A stretch of 64,000 bases of DNA. Source: Rufibacter roseus. GTDB lineage: Bacteria; Bacteroidota; Bacteroidia; Cytophagales; Hymenobacteraceae. Positions 24,360 through 34,510 of the stretch are shown in pieces. The stretch covers positions 172,307-236,306 of the forward strand of contig NZ_LRML01000008.1 of NCBI RefSeq assembly GCF_001647285.1, written 5' to 3'. The number at the start of each line of letters is the position of its first letter. The stretch's first letter is position 1. Both the position numbers and the translations under genes were made by a program. The notes under the pieces were generated by a model. That model worked only from the letters and a program-made list of their open reading frames with translations, did no database searches and was not told the origin of the DNA.

Positions 24360-25370
24360 CTACCAGCGGATTAAGGCTGAGGCCCAAGTAAAGCCACTAC
24401 CGAAGGCGGCTAAACAAACCAAATCACCTTCTTTCACGCGTCCTTCCTCAAAAGCTTCAGAGAAAGCAATGGGTACTGAAGCAGCCGTGGTGTTTCCGTA
24501 TTTCTGTATGTTGCTGAAGACTTTCTCCTCACTCAGCTGCATCTTCTGTTGAATAAACTGAATAATGCGCAAATTAGCCTGGTGTGGCACCACCAAATCA
24601 ATATCGGCGGAAGTATATCCGTTCTGGTCCAAGGCCTCCATAATCACCTCCGGAAAACGGGTAACTGCATGTTTGAACACAGTGCTGCCGTTCATGTACG
24701 GGTATATAGAGCCGTTGTCAATCATTTCATGCGTCAGGCGCTCAGGCAAGTTGCTGGATGGCATGGTGGCTGCCAGTTCTTCGGCAAATTCGCCCTCTGC
24801 GTGCAAGTGGGTAGATAGAATTCCTTTGTCAAGGCTGTCAGAAGGAGTGAGTACGGCAGCACCGGCACCGTCGCCAAAAATTACTGAAACAGCGCGACCT
24901 CGGTCATTAAACTCTAGGCCTGATGAGTGAATTTCAGAGCCCACCACCAGTACATTGTTGTACATGCCAGTTTTAATGAACTGGTCGCCCAGGGAAAGGG
25001 CATAGATAAAACCGGAGCACTGGTTGCGTACGTCAAAGCAGGGAATATCTTTCAAGCCCAACTCACGCTGCAGCAACACGCCTGAGCCTGGAAAGAAATA
25101 GTCAGGACTCAGAGTAGCGAATACAATCATGTCCAGTTCCTTTGCCTCAAGTCCGGCCTGCTCCAGCGCCTTATGGGCAGCTTTAGCGGCCATGTTGGCG
25201 GTGGTGTCTTTGCCTGGTTCAAAATAACGACGCTCTTTGATGCCGGTGCGCTCCTGAATCCAGGCATCAGAGGTGTCCATGAGTTTCTCCAGGTCTGCGT
25301 TCTTCACAACCTTTTCAGGTACATAATGGCCGAGGCCAGCAATACGGGAATTTCTTAGTTGTTTTGTCAT
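24360..25370 (-). CDS. fabH: 3-oxoacyl-ACP synthase III (FabH)
   Basis: A 336-residue condensing enzyme that joins acetyl-CoA (or branched acyl-CoA) to malonyl-ACP to start fatty acid synthesis. The catalytic triad is present: Cys in VRNQCSGFIYAL, His in VVPHQANLRI and Asn in KYGNTTAASVP. The N-terminal ERTGIKERRYF motif is also typical. It is first in a unit with the metal regulator 12 bp downstream, an unusual pairing. The promoter box at 25378 gives a nearly leaderless transcript. It has the usual length of the family. Confidence 0.93.
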   Translation of the reverse strand: MTKQLRNSRIAGLGHYVPEKVVKNADLEKLMDTSDAWIQERTGIKERRYFEPGKDTTANMAAKAAHKALEQAGLEAKELDMIVFATLSPDYFFPGSGVLLQRELGLKDIPCFDVRNQCSGFIYALSLGDQFIKTGMYNNVLVVGSEIHSSGLEFNDRGRAVSVIFGDGAGAAVLTPSDSLDKGILSTHLHAEGEFAEELAATMPSSNLPERLTHEMIDNGSIYPYMNGSTVFKHAVTRFPEVIMEALDQNGYTSADIDLVVPHQANLRIIQFIQQKMQLSEEKVFSNIQKYGNTTAASVPIAFSEAFEEGRVKEGDLVCLAAFGSGFTWASALIRW

Positions 25371-25377
25371 AGCTGCA

Positions 25378-25385
25378 CAAATATA
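25378..25385 (-). promoter_or_regulatory. Probable -7 box of the fabH operon
   Basis: The minus strand reads TATATTTG, an exact TAnnTTTG match, 7 bp before the fabH ATG, so transcription would start close to the first codon. Confidence 0.5.
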
Positions 25386-25439
25386 CGTATGTATAAATAA
25401 AAGTTTAGGTTTGTCTAAATTTTGTTTCTGTAGCTGTTA

Positions 25440-26579
25440 TTATGTCAGTAGCTGCCTAATTACCTGCTGCAAAACTACCTCTTCCTGCTCCCATAAAACC
25501 AGTTGTGGTGCCCCTTTTAAGTAGAACTGTTGGTTTAATAAGGTGTATGCAAAGTGTTGATCAACAGGCATTGAAAAATTTAATGATAGCCCAGAAGAAT
25601 TATCTGTGATCATCGTTTCCCATAGCGGGTTTTCCTGCGCTACAATGACCAGTCCGTTTGCCTGATACTCAAATAACTTAGTAGGTATACAGCTGAATGT
25701 ACTAGGGTGCGGCTGGTACGGGAGCAAACCAATGTGGTGCGTCTGCTCAAGTTCCAGAATCTGACGGTGGGGCAACAGCTCACTTCCTCCCACTAATTTT
25801 ATGTACGGCAATTTGGATATCTGCTGCTGTAGTTCTTTTAAAAATGAGGCATCGGCACAGTAGCCAGCTATGGTTAACTCAGCATTCGGCACCCACTGTC
25901 GCAATTCAGATATGAACTTTACCGCCTCTAATACACCATATAGTTTGGAGATGGTACCGGAGTATAACAGGCGCAGAGGGTTCTTGTTTTTTAAAACCAC
26001 AGGCATGATTCTATGCATTAGCTTTTGACCATGCGGGTGAATGTATTTATTCTGCAGCACCGTAAACCTGCTGTCCAGAAATGGCAGCTCATTGATGTAG
26101 CTTTCTTCGGCTAAGAAAAAATGATCAACCTTAGGCGCTATATTTTTTTCAATTCCCCTTATGGTATGACCAAGTATGTTGCCCAACCCGTGCCTGTAAA
26201 TGTTTTGAGTTGTTAGGTTGAGGAAGTAGTTTTCCTGAACATCGTACACGAGCTTAGCTTTGTGCTGGCGGCAGTACAGCCAAGTGGTGAATAGTAATTC
26301 ATGAGTGGCAACCACCACTAAATCAGGCTTCAGCTCTTTTAGTAAACGCCAGTACTTTATTTGTGCCAATAATCTTTGCGCAGACAGTCGGGGGAAGTAG
26401 AATATAGTGTGGAAGGTGATGCCGTAGGCCTCTTCTGTGGGTGGCAGGGGGGCTAAATAACCAGCCACATGAATTTCCAGCTCCGGCAGTTTTGCCAAAC
26501 TTTTACCTATTTTTTCAAACAAACGGGTGTCTGTAGCAGGCTTTAGGAGGGAGGCCAGCAGAATTCGTTTTCGAATCAT
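25440..26579 (-). CDS. Glycosyltransferase, GT-B fold
   Basis: A 379-residue glycosyltransferase of the GT4-like group. The N-terminal Rossmann half has ARLFEKIGKS-type and PDLVVVATHELL segments; the C-terminal half has LRLLYSGTISKLYGVLEAVK and the donor-site EYQANGLVIVA (E-x(7)-type motif near 305-320). It is cytoplasmic and would act on a lipid- or protein-linked acceptor at the membrane. The substrate is unknown. It is transcribed away from dapD, and their starts are separated by 46 bp. Confidence 0.8.
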   Translation of the reverse strand: MIRKRILLASLLKPATDTRLFEKIGKSLAKLPELEIHVAGYLAPLPPTEEAYGITFHTIFYFPRLSAQRLLAQIKYWRLLKELKPDLVVVATHELLFTTWLYCRQHKAKLVYDVQENYFLNLTTQNIYRHGLGNILGHTIRGIEKNIAPKVDHFFLAEESYINELPFLDSRFTVLQNKYIHPHGQKLMHRIMPVVLKNKNPLRLLYSGTISKLYGVLEAVKFISELRQWVPNAELTIAGYCADASFLKELQQQISKLPYIKLVGGSELLPHRQILELEQTHHIGLLPYQPHPSTFSCIPTKLFEYQANGLVIVAQENPLWETMITDNSSGLSLNFSMPVDQHFAYTLLNQQFYLKGAPQLVLWEQEEVVLQQVIRQLLT

Positions 26580-26592
26580 CGAGGTAATTTAA

Positions 26593-26600
26593 TAATTTTG
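26593..26600 (+). promoter_or_regulatory. Probable -7 box of dapD
   Basis: TAATTTTG is an exact TAnnTTTG match, 26 bp before the dapD ATG. Confidence 0.5.
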
Positions 26601-26625
26601 GCGTTCATACCTTCATAAAGAACAA

Positions 26626-27444
26626 ATGAGCGATTTACGTACTACCATAGAATCTGTTTGGGAAGACCGTTCCCAATTACAGTTGGCGGCCTCACAGGAA
26701 GCTATCAGAGAAGTGATCCGTTTACTGGATAAAGGAGAGCTGCGGGTGGCTGAACCAACTGGTGGAGAGCGCTGGCAGGTGAATGAGTGGGTGAAAAAGG
26801 CGGTACTGATGTACTTCCCTATCCAGACCATGGAAATCATTGAAGCCGGTCCTTTCGAGTTTCATGACAAAATTCCGCTAAAGAGCGGTTTTGCAGAGTT
26901 GGGTGTTAGAGTTGTGCCTCATGCTTTGGCCCGCTACGGCTCCTATATCTCTAAAGGAGTAATTTTAATGCCATCTTACACTAATATAGGTGCGTACGTT
27001 GACGAGGGAACCATGGTAGATACCTGGGCTACTGTAGGTTCTTGCGCCCAAGTGGGCAAGCACGTGCACCTGAGCGGTGGCGTAGGTTTGGGAGGAGTTC
27101 TGGAGCCTGTACAGGCCGCTCCGGTAATTGTGGAAGACGGCGCTTTTATTGGTTCACGGAGTATATTAGTGGAAGGCTGCCACATAGGCAAAGAGGCCGT
27201 GATAGGAGCCAATGTTTGTATTACCGGCAGCACCAAAATTATTGACGTGACTGGCTCAGAGCCGAAGGAATACAAAGGATATGTGCCGCCAAGGTCAGTT
27301 GTAATTCCAGGTTCTTATACCAAAAACTTTCCGGCTGGCTCTTACCAAGTGCCTTGTGCCTTGATCATTGGCCAAAGGAAGGAAAGCACAGACTTGAAAA
27401 CTTCATTGAATGACGCACTGCGTGAAAACGAAGTAGCTGTTTAA
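26626..27444 (+). CDS. dapD: 2,3,4,5-tetrahydropyridine-2,6-dicarboxylate N-succinyltransferase (DapD)
   Basis: A 272-residue enzyme of the succinylase branch of lysine and diaminopimelate synthesis. It transfers succinyl from succinyl-CoA to tetrahydrodipicolinate. The left-handed beta-helix of hexapeptide repeats is evident (VIVEDGAFIGSRSILVEGC, IGKEAVIGANVCITG), with the active-site region MPSYTNIGAYVDEGTMVDT upstream. It is a single-gene unit with its own promoter and a strong terminator. It is cytosolic and feeds peptidoglycan synthesis. Confidence 0.96.
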   Translation: MSDLRTTIESVWEDRSQLQLAASQEAIREVIRLLDKGELRVAEPTGGERWQVNEWVKKAVLMYFPIQTMEIIEAGPFEFHDKIPLKSGFAELGVRVVPHALARYGSYISKGVILMPSYTNIGAYVDEGTMVDTWATVGSCAQVGKHVHLSGGVGLGGVLEPVQAAPVIVEDGAFIGSRSILVEGCHIGKEAVIGANVCITGSTKIIDVTGSEPKEYKGYVPPRSVVIPGSYTKNFPAGSYQVPCALIIGQRKESTDLKTSLNDALRENEVAV

Positions 27445-27469
27445 GAGCTGTTTTCCGGAAAAAAGCCTA

Positions 27470-27509
27470 AAACAGGAAGAGCCGGCAACTTTGCCGGCTC
27501 TTCCTGTTT
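27470..27509 (+). terminator. Intrinsic terminator of dapD
   Basis: Perfect 18-bp stem (27470-27487 with 27492-27509) and a 4-nt loop, centred on GAGCCGGCA/TGCCGGCTC, directly after dapD. A truncated repeat-family copy (27448-27476) runs into its left arm. Confidence 0.75.
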
Positions 27510-27545
27510 ATAATATATTGCGTCGTTCAGAGGAACGATGCTACG

Positions 27546-27587
27546 TCTGTTTTAGGTCTGATTTTTCAAAAATGGGCCTAAAACAGA
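27546..27587. repeat. Dispersed palindrome, full copy 3
   Basis: Outer arms TCTGTTTTAGG and CCTAAAACAGA, with a TTTTTC-AAAAA inner stem, in the gap between the convergent dapD and dehydrogenase genes. Confidence 0.75.
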
Positions 27588-27682
27588 AATACTGAAAATT
27601 GGAAGCTTGGCCATTTCCCCATTTCCAAATCCTTACATTCCCAAATTCAAGTAACAGCACATTAACAAATTAGCACATTAAT

Positions 27683-28573
27683 TTACCTCTTCTTAAAAGT
27701 GTCGGCTACAACTAAATCTTTTGTACCGTGGCTATAGCTGTAGAAGCCTTGGCCGCTTTTCACGCCTTTGTGGCCAGCCTGCACCATATTGACTAGCAGT
27801 GGGCATGGTGCATATTTTTGGTTGCCGAAGCCATCATGCAATACACGCAGAATTGAAAGGCAAACATCTAGGCCAATGAAATCGGCGAGTTGCAGCGGCC
27901 CCATGGGGTGTGCCATGCCTAATTTCATGATAGTGTCTATCTCTTCCACACCGGCCACTCCTTCATATAAAGAGTAGATGGCCTCATTGATCATGGGCAT
28001 GAGAATACGATTGGCTACAAAACCCGGATAATCGTTGGCCTCAGCAGGAATTTTGCCTAACTGCTTTGACAAGTCAACGATTTTATTTGTCACTTCATCT
28101 GATGTGGAGTAGCCTCTTATTACTTCCACCAGTTTCATGACCGGCACCGGATTCATAAAGTGCATGCCTATCACTTTATCGGGGCGTTTAGTAACGGAGG
28201 CAATCTTAGTGATAGAGATAGAGGAAGTATTGCTTGCTAAGATGCAATCTGGTTTGGTATGTTCCTCTAACTGGCGGAAAAGGTCTAGTTTGATCTCTAC
28301 ATTTTCAGTGGCCGCTTCTATGACCAGATCAGCATCTTGCACGCCTTCTTTTAAGTCTGTAAAAGTATTGATTCGCCCCAGCGTTTCCTTTTTCTGTTCT
28401 TCAGTGACAGTCCCTTTTGCCACCATGCGGTCCAGGTTCTTGGAGATGGTGCCCAATGCGCGGGTGAGGGAATCTTGTGAGATATCAATGAGTGAAACGG
28501 CAAAGGAGTTTTGGGCGAACACATGGGCAATGCCGTTGCCCATGGTGCCAGAACCTATGACGGCTATTTTCAT
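27683..28573 (-). CDS. 3-hydroxyacyl-CoA (3-hydroxybutyryl-CoA) dehydrogenase
   Basis: A 296-residue soluble NAD(P)-dependent dehydrogenase of the HBD/PaaH type that oxidises (S)-3-hydroxybutyryl-CoA in short-chain fatty acid metabolism. The N-terminal Rossmann domain has VIGSGTMGNGIAHVFA (residues 4-19). The catalytic region has ASNTSSISIT and MHFMNPVPVMKLVEV, with the catalytic His in this context. The C-terminal domain has PGFVANRILMPMINEAI and the closing MGPLQLADFIGLD. It is a stand-alone gene, so the pathway (butyrate oxidation or polyhydroxyalkanoate) is not shown. Confidence 0.93.
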   Translation of the reverse strand: MKIAVIGSGTMGNGIAHVFAQNSFAVSLIDISQDSLTRALGTISKNLDRMVAKGTVTEEQKKETLGRINTFTDLKEGVQDADLVIEAATENVEIKLDLFRQLEEHTKPDCILASNTSSISITKIASVTKRPDKVIGMHFMNPVPVMKLVEVIRGYSTSDEVTNKIVDLSKQLGKIPAEANDYPGFVANRILMPMINEAIYSLYEGVAGVEEIDTIMKLGMAHPMGPLQLADFIGLDVCLSILRVLHDGFGNQKYAPCPLLVNMVQAGHKGVKSGQGFYSYSHGTKDLVVADTFKKR

Positions 28574-28601
28574 AGTAGTGGAGTTAGTGTGGTTTGTTCT
28601 A

Positions 28602-28609
28602 CAAAACTA
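28602..28609 (-). promoter_or_regulatory. Probable -7 box of dehydrogenase gene
   Basis: The minus strand reads TAGTTTTG, an exact TAnnTTTG match, with TTG about 19 bp upstream, 29 bp before the ATG. Confidence 0.45.
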
Positions 28610-28803
28610 AAACAATTCTTGTTGCCCACAATTGCAGAAATGGGGGAGGTGATAATAGTAACTGCTTGTATTATAGGTTTATAAAAATATTATATAGTTC
28701 TATATAAATCTTTTGTAATGTTGTTCCGTACAAGCAAAAACAAATTGATGGTGGCACGTTTGCTGCCTCAAAACAATAACTAAAACCTAACACAACTAAA
28801 ACT

Positions 28804-28956
28804 ATGGGAAATCTATTGTATATCATCGCGGTAGTGCTGGTGATTTTATGGCTAATCGGATTCTTAGGATTCGGAGATTCAGTGGGTAGTATCATTCACG
28901 TATTATTGGTGATAGCCGTAATTGCTGTCATCTTAAGATTGATACGCCGGGCGTAA
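28804..28956 (+). CDS. Lmo0937-type small membrane protein, copy 1
   Basis: A 50-residue protein, nearly all hydrophobic: MGNLLYIIAVVLVILWLIGF, then FGDSVGSIIHVLLV and a second helix ending in basic residues LRLIRRA. Two transmembrane helices with a short polar turn containing Gly-Asp-Ser. It resembles the lmo0937 family of unknown function. It is followed 51 bp later by a near-identical second copy, so this is a tandem duplication. Too short for most gene callers. Confidence 0.75.
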   Translation: MGNLLYIIAVVLVILWLIGFLGFGDSVGSIIHVLLVIAVIAVILRLIRRA

Positions 28957-29007
28957 AGCCTTTTATTCATTTGTTTCACCTCTGTTTAACAGACAACAAG
29001 TAATACC

Positions 29008-29157
29008 ATGGGAAATTTACTGTATATCATAGCCGTAGTGCTGGTAATACTTTGGCTCATTGGGTTCCTGGGCTTTGGAGATTCAGTGGGTAGTATTATA
29101 CACGTACTATTAGTTATCGCCATTATAGCAGTTCTGCTTAGATTAATAAGGGGATAG
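29008..29157 (+). CDS. Lmo0937-type small membrane protein, copy 2
   Basis: A 49-residue paralogue of the upstream gene, identical in the first 38 residues and differing near the C-terminus (AIIAVLLRLIRG against AVIAVILRLIRRA). The nucleotide sequences have many more differences than the proteins, mostly synonymous, which points to selection for the protein and an old duplication. A strong terminator follows. Confidence 0.75.
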   Translation: MGNLLYIIAVVLVILWLIGFLGFGDSVGSIIHVLLVIAIIAVLLRLIRG

Positions 29158-29173
29158 CATTGGTTGTATAAAA

Positions 29174-29208
29174 AAAGAGGGCGCTACCGAAATGGTAGCG
29201 CCCTCTTT
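29174..29208. terminator. Bidirectional terminator
   Basis: AAAGAGGGCGCTACC and GGTAGCGCCCTCTTT form a perfect 15-bp stem with a 5-nt loop, with A-rich and T-rich flanks. It serves the small membrane genes and the convergent ABC-F gene. Confidence 0.85.
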
Positions 29209-29244
29209 GCGTTTATAGCTTATTTTTTTGAAAACAGTTTATAA

Positions 29245-31191
<1,947 letters not shown>

Positions 31192-31656
31192 ATGGAACAA
31201 CGTAGAGTAACGGTACAGAGAACAGGTACCTATTATGGAATCATGACAGGTATTGCGGCTGTTATCTATATGGCAATTGTGAAGATGATAGGCCAAATGG
31301 AAAATTCCACCTTTCACTTTTTGACCGGAGTGATTTTGGTTGTTGGGGTGGTCTGGGCAATCAAAGGGCATAAAGAACGCCTGAACGGACGCATCAAATA
31401 TTTAGAGGGAATAGGCGTGGCCTTTTTTGTGGGGCTGGTATCCTCAGTGATTTTTACCATAGTCCAGGTATTGGTAGACTCACTCTTTGATATGGCGTAC
31501 AGCTACCCGTATTATGCTGACAATGGGGCTGAAGACTCCAGTGCCATTGCCTTAATAGCTATCACCTGGATCATATTTGGAATAGTGGTAGGCCCTTTCG
31601 TGGGTTACTTGGCTATGCAATATTTTAAATCACCTGACCATAAATTAACAGATTGA
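31192..31656 (+). CDS. DUF4199 family membrane protein
   Basis: A 154-residue inner-membrane protein with about four transmembrane helices (17-34, 43-60, 75-95, 122-143), typical of DUF4199, whose function is unknown. A short polar loop (YSYPYYADNGAEDS) lies between helices 3 and 4. It is a single-gene unit with its own terminator. Confidence 0.8.
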   Translation: MEQRRVTVQRTGTYYGIMTGIAAVIYMAIVKMIGQMENSTFHFLTGVILVVGVVWAIKGHKERLNGRIKYLEGIGVAFFVGLVSSVIFTIVQVLVDSLFDMAYSYPYYADNGAEDSSAIALIAITWIIFGIVVGPFVGYLAMQYFKSPDHKLTD

Positions 31657-31680
31657 TTTATCTTATTTTTAATATTAGAG

Positions 31681-31709
31681 GCCTGAAGCTTACGCTTCAG
31701 GCTTTTTTT
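31681..31709 (+). terminator. Intrinsic terminator of DUF4199 gene
   Basis: GCCTGAAGC and GCTTCAGGC form a 9-bp stem around a TTAC loop, followed by seven T residues. Confidence 0.9.
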
Positions 31710-32265
31710 GTGTCTGTGTGTGTACTCTCTTCTGCCTTTGCATTACTGGTACAAGAACAATACTTAAGAGGCTTTCTCTACATCTCCACTTATTATATGT
31801 GCTGCTAATCCTCTGTTGCTCTTCTGTATTCAGCTTCAGCATAACCTATATCTACTGATAATCTTTAGCCTATTATGCAAAATGGGTGTAAAGGTGTGAT
31901 ATTATCATATGGATGAGGCAAGTCTTTTGACTCATTTAATATGAATATATAAATTATTGTCTTTGTTTTGTCTATAGCTGGCTGATGTATATAATTCAAT
32001 AAAGTATTATAAAATGAAATCATAAGTTATTTTATTAGTCATGTAACTAGTTGATTAATATATAATTAATAAATAATAAATATAAATAATCATATTATAA
32101 TATTATTAAAGTTTAATTTATTGTAAAGTAATGCAATTTATATTATAAAATAAGTGCAATAAAAAAATATTAAATTTCCTATAACCTTTAAATTTTAATG
32201 CCCGTTTAAGAAGGTATAAACAGGAACAGAAAATGAAGAACAACTACTTTAAGCGTCAGAACATT
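31710..32265. other. Very AT-rich intergenic region
   Basis: About 550 bp with no gene. From roughly 31900 to 32190 it is almost entirely A and T, with long runs of TAATATTAT-like sequence, in sharp contrast to the neighbours. Could be a silenced, curved or protein-bound region or an origin-like AT tract; nothing decides. Confidence 0.4.
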
Positions 32266-32790
32266 ATGAAAAAGTTAATCTTATCCGCCTTCTTATTTAG
32301 TGCCTTTTACACCGCACAAGCTCAAACAGAATTAACAGGTGCTGCAGCGGCTAGCCGTGCTAATCTTGCCACAATGAGCGCGACAGAAATGACACGACAA
32401 ATGTACAACGACCTTGAGTTGAACGAAGGTCAGTATATAAAATTGAAAGCTTTAAACCAGTCTAGAATTGACCGGTATAATGAAATTCAGAGAATGTACT
32501 CTAATGACACGCAAATGCGTGATGCCAAAATGAGAGAGGTAAATGAGCAAATAGATAAAGAATACGCTCAGATACTTACTCCTAAACAATTCACCGCTTA
32601 TCTTGAAAATGAAGGCCGCCTACCCGAGGGAGCTGCTGGATCTTCAGAAACTAACCGGTCAAGCACTAATGCGTCAGCTGGTTCAGCGGAATCTGAAATA
32701 ATAATGGAAAAAGGTAACTCCTCTCAAGATTCAATGAGAGTGAAAGATGATAAAAGAAAACAAAAGTCTAAAAAGAACAACAAGCATTAA
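32266..32790 (+). CDS. Secreted helical protein, Spy-like layout, hypothetical
   Basis: A 174-residue secreted protein. The start at 32266 is preferred to the in-frame ATG at 32233 because it begins a standard signal peptide (MKKLILSAFLFSAFYTAQAQ). The mature part is a helical domain (TEMTRQMYNDLELNEGQY, DRYNEIQRMYSNDTQMRDAKMREVNEQ; LT-type PKQFTAYLEN near the end), in the style of Spy or CpxP-type periplasmic helical proteins. It ends in a polar low-complexity tail (ETNRSSTNASAGSAES... KRKQKSKKNNKH). The resemblance to Spy is a guess from layout, not a confirmed family assignment. Confidence 0.65.
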   Translation: MKKLILSAFLFSAFYTAQAQTELTGAAAASRANLATMSATEMTRQMYNDLELNEGQYIKLKALNQSRIDRYNEIQRMYSNDTQMRDAKMREVNEQIDKEYAQILTPKQFTAYLENEGRLPEGAAGSSETNRSSTNASAGSAESEIIMEKGNSSQDSMRVKDDKRKQKSKKNNKH

Positions 32791-32806
32791 GATTTGACGC
32801 TTGCCT

Positions 32807-32847
32807 AGAAAGCCGTTCCCTTATTTGGGGGAATGGCTTTCTTTTTT
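32807..32847. terminator. Terminator between convergent genes
   Basis: GAAAGCCGTTCCC (32808-32820) pairs with the later GGGAATGGCTTTC run with a G-U step, followed by TTTTTT. It serves the convergent secreted protein and lipoprotein genes. Confidence 0.7.
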
Positions 32848-33258
32848 CTACTCTTCCAGAATATTTGATTCTATTACAGTGCCCAAGGCGTCAATACGTA
32901 CAGCCAAAGCAGCAACATCTCCTGCTCCTGACGGGTTTGCACATTTAGGGCCAGGATTAATGTAGTAGATATAAATCTTGTTGCTTTTCTGCAGTAACTC
33001 CTCGGTGTCTGGTTTACCTAGCAATGATCGGATAGCATGTTCTTTTAAGCCAATAAGCTGCAGGCGGATTTCTTCCACCTGAGGCTTTAATTCTTTTCTA
33101 CTGCCTTTGCATCCGCTCAAATCGTTTTTCCACAGTTCAGAGTCAAATTTTATGTTAGAAGTGTCAGTTGTGCAGCTAACAGAGCCAAAAAAAATGAAGC
33201 AGCATGCAAAAACAAGGGGCAAGTGCTTTAAAAGTGCTTTAATTGCCATAAAACGCAA
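32848..33258 (-). CDS. Small lipoprotein, possible BamE-like fold
   Basis: A 136-residue lipoprotein with a lipobox after residue 24 (FFGSVSCTTD). The mature protein (about 110 residues) has HAIRSLLGKPDTEEL and a strand KIYIYYINPGPKC, which resemble the small BamE/SmpA alpha-beta domain (G-x(4)-V-x(2)-LG-x-P). Two Cys (KCAN and ...SGCKG) could pair. Function is unknown. The start is set by the signal peptide. Confidence 0.65.
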   Translation of the reverse strand: MRFMAIKALLKHLPLVFACCFIFFGSVSCTTDTSNIKFDSELWKNDLSGCKGSRKELKPQVEEIRLQLIGLKEHAIRSLLGKPDTEELLQKSNKIYIYYINPGPKCANPSGAGDVAALAVRIDALGTVIESNILEE

Positions 33259-33343
33259 TATTTAAAAGAGTTAGATCGTAACTTTAAAGTCTGCAGTCGT
33301 TAAAATATAAGAAGTGCAGCGGTTTTATTAACTACTTAGGGAA

Positions 33344-33351
33344 CAAAGGTA
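33344..33351 (-). promoter_or_regulatory. Probable -7 box of small lipoprotein gene
   Basis: The minus strand reads TACCTTTG. It lies about 85 bp before the ATG, giving a modest leader. Confidence 0.5.
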
Positions 33352-33417
33352 AAACTACAGTAGTTATAAATGTGGAAGTTGTAGTGAAAATAGAATAGAC
33401 CAGTAAAGATATACGAT

Positions 33418-34227
33418 ATGAATAGATTAATTCTAGCCCTTTCGGTCCTGACCACCCTGTCCTTTGTGTCTCCGGCAACAAGTGATCCTTCAGAATATGT
33501 GTCTGCTCCTGAGCCTACTCCCGTTGAAGTGGCCTCTTTAGTTTCAGAAACTGTAGTGACTCCGGCTATGGCTTTTGATATTCATTTAGAAGAGCTTTAT
33601 GAAGATGCTGAACTTGAGGCGGCCGGTCTTAATTTTGATTTGTTTGCCAAAGCGGCAACTGGCTTTTATAATTTGAAAGAACAGCACAAAATTAAAAGTG
33701 ATAAAAATGTTTTATCTATTGTGAATTTTGGACTGTCAAGCAACAAGAAGAGACTTTGGGTGATAGACTTAGACAAAAAAGAAGTGCTTTTTAAAACTCA
33801 TGTAGCGCATGGGCGTGGGTCTGGCAATGAGAAGGCAGTTAATTTTTCAAATATAGAGAACTCTCATATGAGCAGCCTGGGTTTCTACGTTACTGAAAAT
33901 ACCTATTATGGAAGCCACGGATTATCCTTAAGGCTAGAGGGCTTAGATCCTAATTTCAATTCTAAAGCCAAGCAAAGAGCTATAGTGGTGCATGGTGCTG
34001 ATTATGTGAGCGAAGCCTTTATCAAGCAGCATGGCCGTTTAGGGCGTAGCCACGGTTGCCCAGCTCTTCCTCAGGAACTTTCTCCTGAAATCATACAAAC
34101 TATCAAAGACGGCACATGCTTATATATTGATGCTCCGTCTAAAGAATACAAGTCAGCTTATTTAGACACTAATTCTGCCGTAAAAACTTTTCAGGCTTCC
34201 TTAGCGCAAAGCCAACCTACTATATAA
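33418..34227 (+). CDS. L,D-transpeptidase family protein (YkuD_2 type)
   Basis: A 269-residue secreted protein with an N-terminal signal peptide (MNRLILALSVLTTLSFVSPA). The C-terminal half is the YkuD_2 catalytic domain: VIDLDKKEVLFKTHVAHG, then IVVHGADYVSE, and the active-site Cys in GRSHGCPALP (near 219-228). It would cross-link or trim peptidoglycan in the periplasm through an acyl-enzyme. A linker (about 40-95) joins signal and domain. It is a single-gene unit with a terminator after it. Confidence 0.88.
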   Translation: MNRLILALSVLTTLSFVSPATSDPSEYVSAPEPTPVEVASLVSETVVTPAMAFDIHLEELYEDAELEAAGLNFDLFAKAATGFYNLKEQHKIKSDKNVLSIVNFGLSSNKKRLWVIDLDKKEVLFKTHVAHGRGSGNEKAVNFSNIENSHMSSLGFYVTENTYYGSHGLSLRLEGLDPNFNSKAKQRAIVVHGADYVSEAFIKQHGRLGRSHGCPALPQELSPEIIQTIKDGTCLYIDAPSKEYKSAYLDTNSAVKTFQASLAQSQPTI

Positions 34228-34247
34228 ACATTATTCATGTTAGTTAT

Positions 34248-34287
34248 AAAGCACAAAGCCAGCCCCTAGGGGGCTGCTTTGTGCTTT
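34248..34287 (+). terminator. Terminator of L,D-transpeptidase gene
   Basis: AAAGCACAAAGC and GCTTTGTGCTTT pair with AGCCCC/GGGGCT inside and a TAG loop. One unpaired C is bulged. Confidence 0.75.
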
Positions 34288-34303
34288 ATAACGGTTTAAT
34301 AGG

Positions 34304-34510
34304 CTAGGCGTTGTCTCGGGTAGTTTTTACAAGGCTTATGCCTGTGAACAAGAAGATAAGTCCAACAACAAAGGGTACAGCAGCAGAAAACTGGTTCATT
34401 GAAATATTTCCTACAGAATCGCCGCCGGCCAAGAAAGCATAGGCTCCCCAAATTACGCCCACAATCCCTAGGACTGTTAAAATGGCGCCGAATGTTCTTT
34501 TAAGGTTCAT
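34304..34510 (-). CDS. Small membrane protein, hypothetical
   Basis: A 68-residue protein with two transmembrane helices (about 6-26 and 41-61) and a Gly/Ser turn (AGGDSVGNISMNQ). The start at 34510 (MNLKRTFGAIL) is chosen over the upstream in-frame ATG at 34633 because that upstream segment carries no signal-like sequence and is uncharacteristic of a protein. The family is not named. Its downstream neighbour is a convergent L,D-transpeptidase with a shared terminator. Confidence 0.6.
   Translation of the reverse strand: MNLKRTFGAILTVLGIVGVIWGAYAFLAGGDSVGNISMNQFSAAVPFVVGLIFLFTGISLVKTTRDNA

Noticed and set aside
27630..27682. Direct repeats AGCACATTAA near 27655-27680 as a regulatory site
   Set aside because: Only two short copies in AT-rich DNA between convergent genes, with no support for function.
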